Under the pieces are notes generated by a model. The model was not told where the DNA came from. It searched no databases and saw only the letters and a program-made list of their open reading frames with translations. Shown here one piece after another: positions 14,632 to 20,947 of a DNA stretch of 20,947 nt. Origin of the DNA: Gallionella sp. UBA4737 (lineage in GTDB: Bacteria > Pseudomonadota > Gammaproteobacteria > Burkholderiales > Gallionellaceae); NCBI GenBank assembly GCA_002403995.1, contig DHIV01000056.1, forward strand, positions 1 through 20,947. The letters run 5' to 3'. Positions within the stretch are counted from its first letter, which is position 1. Every line of letters begins with the position of its first letter. A program made the position numbers and the translations under genes.

Positions 14632-16170
14632 TCACTGTATCTGAATCAAGCTGCGCCCAGTCATTTCCGCAGGTTGCGGCAAGCCCATCATGGTCAGCAG
14701 ACTGGGTGCGAGATCCCGCAACGAGCCATTATCGTACAGTCTGGCCTTGCGCCCGATATACAGGAAAGGAACCAAGTTCAACGTGTGAGCGGTGTGCGCC
14801 TGGTGCGTAACGCGATCCAGCATTTGCTCGGCGTTGCCGTGATCGGCGGTGATGATGATTTCGCCGCCGATGGATTGCATTGCCTTGACCACGCGCCCGA
14901 TGCAAATATCCAGCGCTTCGATGGCTAATGTGGCCGCCGCCATATTGCCGCTATGCCCGACCATATCGCCGTTGGCATAGTTGCAGATAATGGCCTGATA
15001 CTGCCGGCTCAAAATCGCAGCCTCGAGTTTGTCCGTTACTTCGAATGCACTCATTTCCGGCTTCAGGTCGTAAGTGGCGACTTTGGGAGATGGCACCAGA
15101 ATACGTTCTTCACCTGGATAGGGCTGTTCCCTTCCGCCATTGAAGAAGTAAGTGACGTGGGCATACTTTTCCGTTTCGGCGATACGCAATTGCTTCAGCC
15201 CCAGATTGGAAATATATTCGCCGAAGCCATTGTGAATTGGCTCCTGGGTATATGCGCATGGAAAATCAAAGTCCTCGCCATAGCGGCTCAGCGTGACAAA
15301 GCCGGCAAGCTTGGGTGTGTAGGCGCGGTGGAATCCGCTGAATGATACCCCCGTCAAGGCACGGGTGATTTCGCGGGCACGGTCGGCGCGGAAGTTCATA
15401 AATATGACCACATCGCCATCTTGCATGGCAACGGCTTGTGCGCCACTTGGGATAATGGCCGTAGCCTTGACGAACTCATCCGATTCGCCGCGTGAGTAGG
15501 CCAGTTCCAGTCCGCTTAATGCATCTGTTGCGGTGAATTCGGCGCGGCCCTGGGTGAGCAATTCGTAGGCGGGTTGCACGCGCTCCCAGCGATTGTCTCT
15601 ATCCATCGCATAAAAGCGCCCAACAATGCTGGCAATCTGGCCGGTGCCCAGTGCCATGCATTTTTCCTGCAGCAGTTGTAATGAATGCGCTGCGCTCCTG
15701 GGAGGGGTGTCGCGCCCGTCCAGAAAGGCGTGCAAATATACTTTTTTCAAGCCATTGTGAGCAGCCATTTCCAGCATCGCGAAGATGTGATTCTCGTGGC
15801 TGTGCACGCCGCCCGGCGAGAGCAGCCCCATGATGTGCAACGCGCTGCCTTTTTGTCTGGTTAATGCAACCGCCTTGCTCAAGGCAGGATTGGTGTAGAA
15901 ATTGCCATCCTCAATATCCACATCGACGCGGCTCAGATCCTGGTACACCACGCGACCGGCACCGATGTTCAGATGACCCACTTCAGAGTTGCCCATTTGC
16001 TGGGAAGGCAGGCCGACGAATTTTTCGGAAGCGTTAAGCAAGGTGTGCGGATAATCGCGCCAAAGCTTATCCCAGTTGGGTTTTCGGGCGGCCATGATGG
16101 CGTTGTGATCGGCATCTTCACGGTAGCCGAAACCGTCAAGAATAAGCAGTAAAACAGGAGTGACGTTCAT
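14632..16170 (-). CDS. gpmI: 2,3-bisphosphoglycerate-independent phosphoglycerate mutase
   Basis: Glycolytic and gluconeogenic enzyme interconverting 3- and 2-phosphoglycerate with two Mn ions. The 512 residues match the family length. D12 in ILDGFGYRE and nucleophile S62 in MGNSEVGHLNIGAGR are in the standard positions; SPGGVHSHENH, DGRDTPPRSA and TADHGNAEQML complete the alkaline-phosphatase-type metal site. The ATG at 16170 lacks a visible ribosome binding site. A TATATT lies only about 9 bases before it on the minus strand, so the message could have a very short leader. envC and ctpA follow in the same direction, linking a central metabolic gene to cell-envelope genes, as is common in proteobacteria. 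Confidence 0.97.
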   Translation of the reverse strand: MNVTPVLLLILDGFGYREDADHNAIMAARKPNWDKLWRDYPHTLLNASEKFVGLPSQQMGNSEVGHLNIGAGRVVYQDLSRVDVDIEDGNFYTNPALSKAVALTRQKGSALHIMGLLSPGGVHSHENHIFAMLEMAAHNGLKKVYLHAFLDGRDTPPRSAAHSLQLLQEKCMALGTGQIASIVGRFYAMDRDNRWERVQPAYELLTQGRAEFTATDALSGLELAYSRGESDEFVKATAIIPSGAQAVAMQDGDVVIFMNFRADRAREITRALTGVSFSGFHRAYTPKLAGFVTLSRYGEDFDFPCAYTQEPIHNGFGEYISNLGLKQLRIAETEKYAHVTYFFNGGREQPYPGEERILVPSPKVATYDLKPEMSAFEVTDKLEAAILSRQYQAIICNYANGDMVGHSGNMAAATLAIEALDICIGRVVKAMQSIGGEIIITADHGNAEQMLDRVTHQAHTAHTLNLVPFLYIGRKARLYDNGSLRDLAPSLLTMMGLPQPAEMTGRSLIQIQ

Positions 16171-16205
16171 TGATGTAGAATATAAGCGGATGGTGATTTT
16201 TAAGT

Positions 16206-16236
16206 AAGCTGCATTTTAGACGAATTTATCCAGCTT
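16206..16236. promoter_or_regulatory. dyad in the gpmI / arsR-type divergent region
   Basis: AAGCTG (16206-16211) and CAGCTT (16231-16236) are perfect inverted arms around 19 mostly A/T-rich bases, in the 108-base gap between gpmI and the divergent ArsR-type gene. It is a candidate operator for that regulator. It does not match a binding site I know, and 6-bp arms can arise by chance. Confidence 0.25.
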
Positions 16237-16278
16237 GGTGCATGGCTTGATAGGGCACAGAGTAACGGGGAAACAAAT

Positions 16279-16581
16279 ATGGCAAACAAGCTGATTGACA
16301 AAGATGAAGACATTCGACAGGCTGCGCTGGCTGTCAAGGCGATAGCACATCCGCTGCGCCTGAAGATTTTATGCGTGCTCGGTGATCAGGAAGTCAGTGT
16401 TCAGGACATTGTGGAACAGGTCGGCACGTCACAAAGCAACATCTCGCAGCATTTGTCTATACTACGCGACAAAGGTGTGCTGACAACACGCAAGGACGCG
16501 AATCGGGTTTATTACCGCATTGGTGATTTGCGCACGCTGAAACTGGTTGGCATGATGCGCGATGTCTTTTGCAGCACTTAA
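16279..16581 (+). CDS. ArsR-family regulator, BigR/YgaV-like two-cysteine type
   Basis: Winged-helix transcription factor of 100 residues. AIAHPLRLKILCVL starts the ArsR fold, and the recognition helix lies in TSQSNISQHLSILRDKGVL (about 50-68), followed by the wing RKDANRVYYRI. It lacks the ELCVCDL-type metal site of arsenic and cadmium sensors. Its only two cysteines are C32 (KILCVL) and C98 (RDVFCST), 66 residues apart; this equals the spacing I recall for BigR (42/108), SqrR (41/107) and YgaV (33/99), which sense persulfide or reactive sulfur by disulfide or polysulfide bridging. Sulfur sensing is therefore inferred. The ATG at 16279 has GGGGA 9 bases before. It is divergent from gpmI, convergent with rsmE, and has no operon partner here. 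Confidence 0.85.
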   Translation: MANKLIDKDEDIRQAALAVKAIAHPLRLKILCVLGDQEVSVQDIVEQVGTSQSNISQHLSILRDKGVLTTRKDANRVYYRIGDLRTLKLVGMMRDVFCST

Positions 16582-16588
16582 CATTCAG

Positions 16589-17332
16589 CTAAAAGTCCCC
16601 CCACAGCGTTTGCAGCACGGCGAGACCTGCGATGGCGGCAGTCTCGGTGCGCATCACGCGTGCACCGAGCCGAATCGGGATATATCCGCACTGTAATGCG
16701 GCCGTGCTTTCTGCTTGGGAAAACCCTCCTTCCGCACCGATCATCAGCACGACTTTGCCTTGGGGTTTGGTTTGATCATGCAGCGAGGCTGTGCCACCCG
16801 GCAGCAAAATATATTTTGCGCCTGACAACTTTGTATCCGGCATCGATTTGGTTTGTTGCAGCCACACCATGATGTCCAGCGGCGCGTGTATCTTCGGTAA
16901 TACATTGCGGCCGCTTTGTTCACAAGCAGAGATGGCAACTTGTTGCCAGTGTTTAAGCCTATTGGTGACACGTTCGGCTGAAAGCCTGGCCACGCTGCGC
17001 TCGGTGGCAAGCGGCTGGAATTCTGTGACACCCAACTCTGTGGATTTCTGGACTATCCAATCCATTTTTTCACTGCCAGAAAGAGCCTGTGCCAGCACGA
17101 CATGCAATGGGGATTCGCGCTTATTGCCGGTTGCGGCAATTTCGGTGACTGTCACACGCTTGCCGCTGAGATCGGCAATCAGTCCCCGGCACTCATTGCC
17201 GATGCCATCGAAGATTTCCACCGCATCACCCACCCTTAAGCGCAGAACATGTGATGCGTGGTGTGCCGCATCCGGCGGCAGGTCGAAAGTCCCGCTGAGA
17301 GGCAGCGGCGGGGGAGAGTAGAAACGCGGCAT
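16589..17332 (-). CDS. rsmE: 16S rRNA (uracil1498-N3)-methyltransferase
   Basis: Methylates U1498 of 16S rRNA using SAM. The 247-residue product has the RsmE layout: an N-terminal PUA-like part (about 1-70, with HHASHVLRLRVGD), then a SPOUT knot methyltransferase domain. SPOUT signatures are clear: KMDWIVQKSTELGVTEFQPL, LMIGAEGGFSQAE, and the C-terminal RLGARVMRTETAAIAGLAVLQ. The start ATG at 17332 gives the normal N-terminus (MPRFY). Its stop lies 7 bases from the ArsR-type gene's stop in convergent orientation, with no terminator visible between them. A likely promoter is at 17369-17396, shared face to face with the rightward thioredoxin-fold gene. Confidence 0.95.
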   Translation of the reverse strand: MPRFYSPPPLPLSGTFDLPPDAAHHASHVLRLRVGDAVEIFDGIGNECRGLIADLSGKRVTVTEIAATGNKRESPLHVVLAQALSGSEKMDWIVQKSTELGVTEFQPLATERSVARLSAERVTNRLKHWQQVAISACEQSGRNVLPKIHAPLDIMVWLQQTKSMPDTKLSGAKYILLPGGTASLHDQTKPQGKVVLMIGAEGGFSQAESTAALQCGYIPIRLGARVMRTETAAIAGLAVLQTLWGDF

Positions 17333-17368
17333 GGTCAGGGCGCAAATGAATAAGAGTGTCGTCGTGAT

Positions 17369-17396
17369 AATATAACGGCTTCAAAGATATTGTCAG
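17369..17396 (-). promoter_or_regulatory. probable rsmE promoter
   Basis: On the minus strand CTGACA (17396-17391) and TATATT (17374-17369) are 16 bases apart. Choosing TATTAT (17372-17367) instead gives 18. The predicted start would be some 30 bases before the rsmE ATG. A TATAAC on the plus strand (17371-17376) overlaps it and could serve the divergent gene. Confidence 0.45.
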
Positions 17397-17405
17397 GAAT
17401 ATGAA

Positions 17406-17987
17406 ATGGTCAGTTTGCAACCTCCCTTGTGTGATTTTGGATGGAAAGCCCGCGATTTTGATCTGCCCGGCGTGGACGGCAAGCGTTATAACCTCGCCAA
17501 TTCGCGCGGCAAGAACGGGTTGCTGGTGATGTTCATTTGCAATCATTGCCCATATGTGAAGTCCATACGCGCGCGCATCATCCGCGACACGCGCGAGTTG
17601 CAACAGCACGGCATCAACAGCATCGCTATCATGTCCAACGATCCTGCCGACTATGCAGAAGATTCCTTTGACAACATGAAAACGGTCGCGCAGCAGTATG
17701 GCTACCCATTCCCTTATGTTTGGGATGAGACCCAGCAGATCGCCAAGGATTATGGCGCGGTGTGCACACCGGATTTCTTCGGTTTCAATGCCAGGCTTGA
17801 GTTGCAGTACCGCGGCCGGCTGGATGCTTCGCGCAAGGAGGAGGTCGCCGATGCCCCGCGCGATTTGTTCTACGCAATGCTAAAAGTGGCGCAGACCGGA
17901 CAGGGGCCGCGCGAGCAGATCGCCAGCATGGGCTGTTCCATCAAATGGCGCAGCGAAGCGCAAGACGGCAAGTGGAAGGCAGAATGA
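17406..17987 (+). CDS. thioredoxin-fold / peroxiredoxin-like protein
   Basis: Redoxin-family protein of 193 residues with no signal peptide, so presumably cytoplasmic. The thioredoxin-like active site is C45-N-H-C48 in MFICNHCPYV, at the start of the first long helix, preceded by the AhpC/TSA-like start FDLPGVDGKRYNL. The later cis-Pro region reads VCTPDFFGF. This FICNHCP(Y/F)V type is widespread and annotated as thioredoxin family; its substrate is generally not known. The start ATG has AGGA 7 bases upstream (an overlapping ATG at 17401 is in another frame). The stop overlaps the next gene's ATG (ATGA), so it is translationally coupled to the inositol-monophosphatase-family gene. Confidence 0.88.
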   Translation: MVSLQPPLCDFGWKARDFDLPGVDGKRYNLANSRGKNGLLVMFICNHCPYVKSIRARIIRDTRELQQHGINSIAIMSNDPADYAEDSFDNMKTVAQQYGYPFPYVWDETQQIAKDYGAVCTPDFFGFNARLELQYRGRLDASRKEEVADAPRDLFYAMLKVAQTGQGPREQIASMGCSIKWRSEAQDGKWKAE

Positions 17988-18799
17988 GCCAGCCGGTTCC
18001 CAACAGCATGGGCCCGCTGCTCAAGGCCGCGGTCGCGGCGGTCAAGCTGGTGACAGCCGAAGAGATCATGCCGCGTTATCTCAAGGTGGCGCATCATCAC
18101 AAGAACGACGGCAGCCTGTGTACCGAGGCGGATATCGCCGCGCAAAACGCTTTGACCAAAAAACTGCAAGCGATCCTCAACGTGCCGGTGCTGGGCGAAG
18201 AGATGACTGCCGCCCAGCAGCGCGCGCTATGGGAAACAGGCCGGGATGGAATCTGGTGCATCGATCCGATCGATGGCACATCCAACTTCGTGCGCGGTTT
18301 GCCCTATTTTGCGGTATCTGTCGCGCTGATCCGCGAGGGCAGGAGCGTACTGGGGGTGGTGTACGACCCGGTGGCCAATGAGATGTTCGCCGCCGAGCAG
18401 GGCAAAGGCGCGTTTCTGAACGGTGAAAAACTGGTAGGCCGCGAAACGCTGGGCACGCTGAAACAGGCTTTGGCCAGCGTCGATATGAAGCGCCTCAAGA
18501 AAAAATTGGTCACGCAGCTGGCCGCAGATCCGCCTTATTCTTCGCAACGCAACTTTGGCGCAAGTGCGCTGGATTGGTGTTACACCGCGACGGGCCGCTA
18601 CGATGTATATCTGCATGGCGGGCAAAAGCTCTGGGATTATGCCGCCGGACAACTGATCTTGCAGGAGTCAGGCGGGCAGGTTTGCTGCATCGAGAACGAT
18701 GATTTTGCACTGGGGGACATCTGGCAACGATCCGTTATCGCCGCGCGCGATGAAAAGCTGTTCGAAGAGTGGAAGAGCTGGATACGGGCGCAGTCATAA
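17984..18799 (+). CDS. inositol monophosphatase family protein
   Basis: Mg-dependent, Li-sensitive-type phosphatase of 271 residues. Metal ligands are recognisable: E72/E73 in LGEEM, D94 and D97 in the signature WCIDPIDGTSNF, and D218 in LWDYAAGQLILQESGG. The substrate could be inositol phosphate, histidinol phosphate or 3'-phosphoadenosine phosphate (CysQ-like). Sequence alone does not decide, so no symbol is given. The open frame begins upstream at 17945 but inside the previous gene; the ATG at 17984 overlaps that gene's TGA as ATGA. trkA follows after 26 bases in the same direction. Confidence 0.9.
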   Translation: MSQPVPNSMGPLLKAAVAAVKLVTAEEIMPRYLKVAHHHKNDGSLCTEADIAAQNALTKKLQAILNVPVLGEEMTAAQQRALWETGRDGIWCIDPIDGTSNFVRGLPYFAVSVALIREGRSVLGVVYDPVANEMFAAEQGKGAFLNGEKLVGRETLGTLKQALASVDMKRLKKKLVTQLAADPPYSSQRNFGASALDWCYTATGRYDVYLHGGQKLWDYAAGQLILQESGGQVCCIENDDFALGDIWQRSVIAARDEKLFEEWKSWIRAQS

Positions 18800-18825
18800 T
18801 ATTTGGCATAACTTAGGGATTTGCC

Positions 18826-20199
18826 GTGAAGATACTGATACTCGGCGCGGGACAAGTGGGTTCCACGGTGGCGGAAAGCCTGGTCGGCGAAGCCAATGAC
18901 ATCACGGTCGTGGATACCGATGGCGAGAAGCTGCGCCAATTGCAGGATCGGCTTGATTTGCGAACGCTGGTCGGGAATGCCGCTCATCCTTCTGTGCTCG
19001 AGCAGGCCGGTATTGCCGATACCGATATGCTGCTGGCCGTCACGCAAAGCGATGAGGTTAACATGGTTGCCTGCAAACTGGCGGCCAGTCTATACAACAC
19101 GCCGACACGAATCGCCCGGATCCGCTCGGCCGATTTTCTCGCCCGCCCGGAAGTGTTCAGCAAAGATAATTTTTGCGTGGACTTTTCGATCTGCCCCGAG
19201 CAGATACTGACTGATTACATCGTCAAGCTGATCGAGTTCCCGGAAGCGCTGCAGGTACAGAAATTTTCCCAGGGCAAGGCATCGCTGGTGGCGGTGCGCG
19301 CGTTCCAGGGCGGGCCGCTGGTGGGCAAGCCGCTGAGTTTTCTGCGCACCAACATGCCGCAGGTCGACACCCGCGTTGCGGCGATCTTTCGCAAGGACGG
19401 CCCGCTTATCCCGGCTGGCAGCACGGTGATCGAGGAGGGCGACGAGATATTCTTCATTGCCGCGACCAACAACATCCGTAGCGTGCTCAAGGAGATGCGC
19501 CGCATGGATAAACCCGCCAAGCGCGTGATGATCGTCGGCGGCGGCAATATCGGACTGCGCCTGGCCAAGGCGCTGGAGCACGACTATCAGGTCAAACTGA
19601 TCGAATACAACAAAAAAGCCTGCCAGAAATTAGCCGGGGAACTGACCAACACGCTGGTTTTGAATGGCGATGGCACGGATGAAAAACTGTTGCAGGAGGA
19701 GCATGTCGGCGAGGTGGACGTGTTCTGCGCGCTCACCAACGATGACGAAAACAACATCATGTCGGCACTGCTTGCCAAGCAGGGTGGTGCGGGCAAGGTG
19801 ATCGCACTGATCAATCGCAGCGCCTATGTGGACCTGCTGCAGGGCGGCAAGATCGATATCGCGCTTTCGCCGGCGCATGTCACGATCGGTTCGTTGCTGG
19901 CGTACGTGCGCCAGGGCGATGTCGCCGCGGTCCATTCGCTGCGTCGCGGTGCGGCGGAGGCGCTGGAGCTGGTGGCGCATGGCGACCGCCAGTCCTCGCG
20001 GGTAGTGGGGAGGCGCATCGATGAGATCGATCTGCCCAAGGGAGCGACCATAGGCGCGATCGCGCGCGATGGCGAGGTCATCATGGGGCATCACGACACG
20101 GTGATCGAGGCGGAAGATCACGTCATCGTCTTCGTTATCGACAAGAAGATGGTGAAAAAGGTCGAGAAACTGTTTCAGGTCAGCCTCGGGTTCTTTTGA
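18826..20199 (+). CDS. trkA: Trk potassium transporter regulatory subunit TrkA
   Basis: Cytoplasmic NAD(H)-binding subunit gating the TrkH potassium channel. The 457 residues show the TrkA duplication: Rossmann domain 1 with GAGQVG (residues 7-12) and acidic D30, TrkA-C domain 1 (about 140-222), Rossmann domain 2 with GGGNIG (238-243), and TrkA-C domain 2 (about 370-455). The start is GTG at 18826, supported by AGGGA about 7 bases before and by the family N-terminus MKILILGAGQVG. The stop shares one base with the trkH start (TGATG), so the pair should be co-translated. The ~26-base gap upstream has a weak CATAATAT but no clear promoter. Confidence 0.95.
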   Translation: MKILILGAGQVGSTVAESLVGEANDITVVDTDGEKLRQLQDRLDLRTLVGNAAHPSVLEQAGIADTDMLLAVTQSDEVNMVACKLAASLYNTPTRIARIRSADFLARPEVFSKDNFCVDFSICPEQILTDYIVKLIEFPEALQVQKFSQGKASLVAVRAFQGGPLVGKPLSFLRTNMPQVDTRVAAIFRKDGPLIPAGSTVIEEGDEIFFIAATNNIRSVLKEMRRMDKPAKRVMIVGGGNIGLRLAKALEHDYQVKLIEYNKKACQKLAGELTNTLVLNGDGTDEKLLQEEHVGEVDVFCALTNDDENNIMSALLAKQGGAGKVIALINRSAYVDLLQGGKIDIALSPAHVTIGSLLAYVRQGDVAAVHSLRRGAAEALELVAHGDRQSSRVVGRRIDEIDLPKGATIGAIARDGEVIMGHHDTVIEAEDHVIVFVIDKKMVKKVEKLFQVSLGFF

Positions 20200-20947
20200 T
20201 GCACCGCACTCTGGCCGTTGTCCGCGCTTTGGGTTTGATGCTGGTGGTATTCAGCGCCGCTTATCTGATGCCGATAATGGTTTCGTGGCTTTATCATGAC
20301 GGTTCGACGGTCGATTTTGCGCTGGCAATGATGACAACCTTCGCTGCAGGTAGTTTGATGTGGCTGATGACACGCAGCTACAAGGGTGAACTGTCGATGC
20401 GGCACGGCTATCTGCTGGTGGTGGCGATGTGGACGGCGATGCCTGCCGTTGCGACATTGCCGCTATTGCTGGTGATCGATGGCCTGTCTTTTACCGATGC
20501 CTATTTCGAAACCATGTCCGGCCTGACCACGACCGGCGCGACCGTGTTGACCGGCCTGGACGAGTTATCCCCCGCAATCAATATCTGGCGGCATGAATTG
20601 AACTGGCTGGGAGGCATGGGCATCATCGTGCTGGCGGTAGCCGTCCTGCCGCTGCTCGGCATCGGCGGACGGCAGTTGTTCAAGGCGGAAACACCGGGGC
20701 CGATGAAAGATACCGCGCTCACCCCGCGCATCACCGAGACTGCGCGCAACCTGTGGCTGGTTTATCTGGGCATCACCATGGCCTGCATCCTGTCATTGAA
20801 GGTGGTGGGCATGAATTGGCTGGATGCGATCTGCCACGCTTTTGCCACGCTGAGCCTGGGTGGTTTCTCCACGCATGATGCCAATATCGGCTATTTCAAT
20901 TCTCCCGCCATCGAGTTCGTATTGATCGTATTCATGCTGCTGGCGGC
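20199..20947 (+). CDS. trkH: Trk potassium uptake protein TrkH, 5' part
   Basis: Membrane subunit of the Trk potassium system; the first 249 codons are present and the frame is open to the window edge. The start ATG overlaps the trkA stop by one base. Hydrophobic helices begin at residues 10-30 and about 38-58. The first selectivity-filter loop reads MSGLTTTGATVLTGLD, followed by WLGGMGIIVLAVAVLPLLG and ETPGPMKDTALTPRITETAR. The second pore loop reads TLSLGGFSTHD. These are highly conserved TrkH motifs. The family length is about 480, so roughly half lies outside the window. Confidence 0.95.
   Translation, partial: MHRTLAVVRALGLMLVVFSAAYLMPIMVSWLYHDGSTVDFALAMMTTFAAGSLMWLMTRSYKGELSMRHGYLLVVAMWTAMPAVATLPLLLVIDGLSFTDAYFETMSGLTTTGATVLTGLDELSPAINIWRHELNWLGGMGIIVLAVAVLPLLGIGGRQLFKAETPGPMKDTALTPRITETARNLWLVYLGITMACILSLKVVGMNWLDAICHAFATLSLGGFSTHDANIGYFNSPAIEFVLIVFMLLA

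Overview
The window looks like ordinary chromosome from a betaproteobacterium, with one scar of a mobile element. The inference rests on gene order (dapF-DUF484-xerC; gpmI-envC-ctpA; DUF485-actP; trkA-trkH), on overall protein resemblance, and on interspersed palindromic repeats I associate with such genomes. A Gallionellaceae/Nitrosomonadales-type host is a plausible guess that the sequence does not prove.

Positions 1-168 hold only palindromic repeat DNA. Positions 169-4966 are one leftward block of six genes: YccU-like CoA-binding protein, tag (alkylation repair), dapF (lysine and peptidoglycan precursor), DUF484, xerC (chromosome dimer resolution) and rlmI (23S rRNA methylation). They are joined by ATGA overlaps or short gaps. 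Diverging from it, 5033-7629 carries a translationally coupled pair: a cyclic-nucleotide/CBS/DUF294 nucleotidyltransferase protein and a DnaQ-like exonuclease. Converging on that pair is the DUF485-actP acetate uptake operon (7773-9838, leftward), with a clear intrinsic terminator and a possible 31-codon leader ORF upstream.

A tRNA-Arg(CCG) gene (10226-10302) is followed at once by a leftward tyrosine integrase. The integrase is frameshifted in a six-G run just before its catalytic tyrosine, and no cargo genes or second attachment site are visible. Beyond a strong terminator, 11506-16170 is a leftward envelope/metabolism block: an unrecognised small protein, ctpA, envC and gpmI.

Divergent from gpmI is a stand-alone ArsR-family regulator whose two cysteines have the spacing of the persulfide sensors BigR, SqrR and YgaV. 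rsmE converges on it. From 17406 to the right edge all genes run rightward: a thioredoxin-fold protein, an inositol-monophosphatase-family enzyme, trkA, and trkH cut by the window edge. TrkA and TrkH form a potassium uptake system. Points of most interest are the two-cysteine ArsR regulator, the DUF294-exonuclease pair beside the acetate permease, the frameshifted integrase, and the small ORF ahead of DUF485-actP. I found no CRISPR array, rRNA gene or complete insertion sequence.
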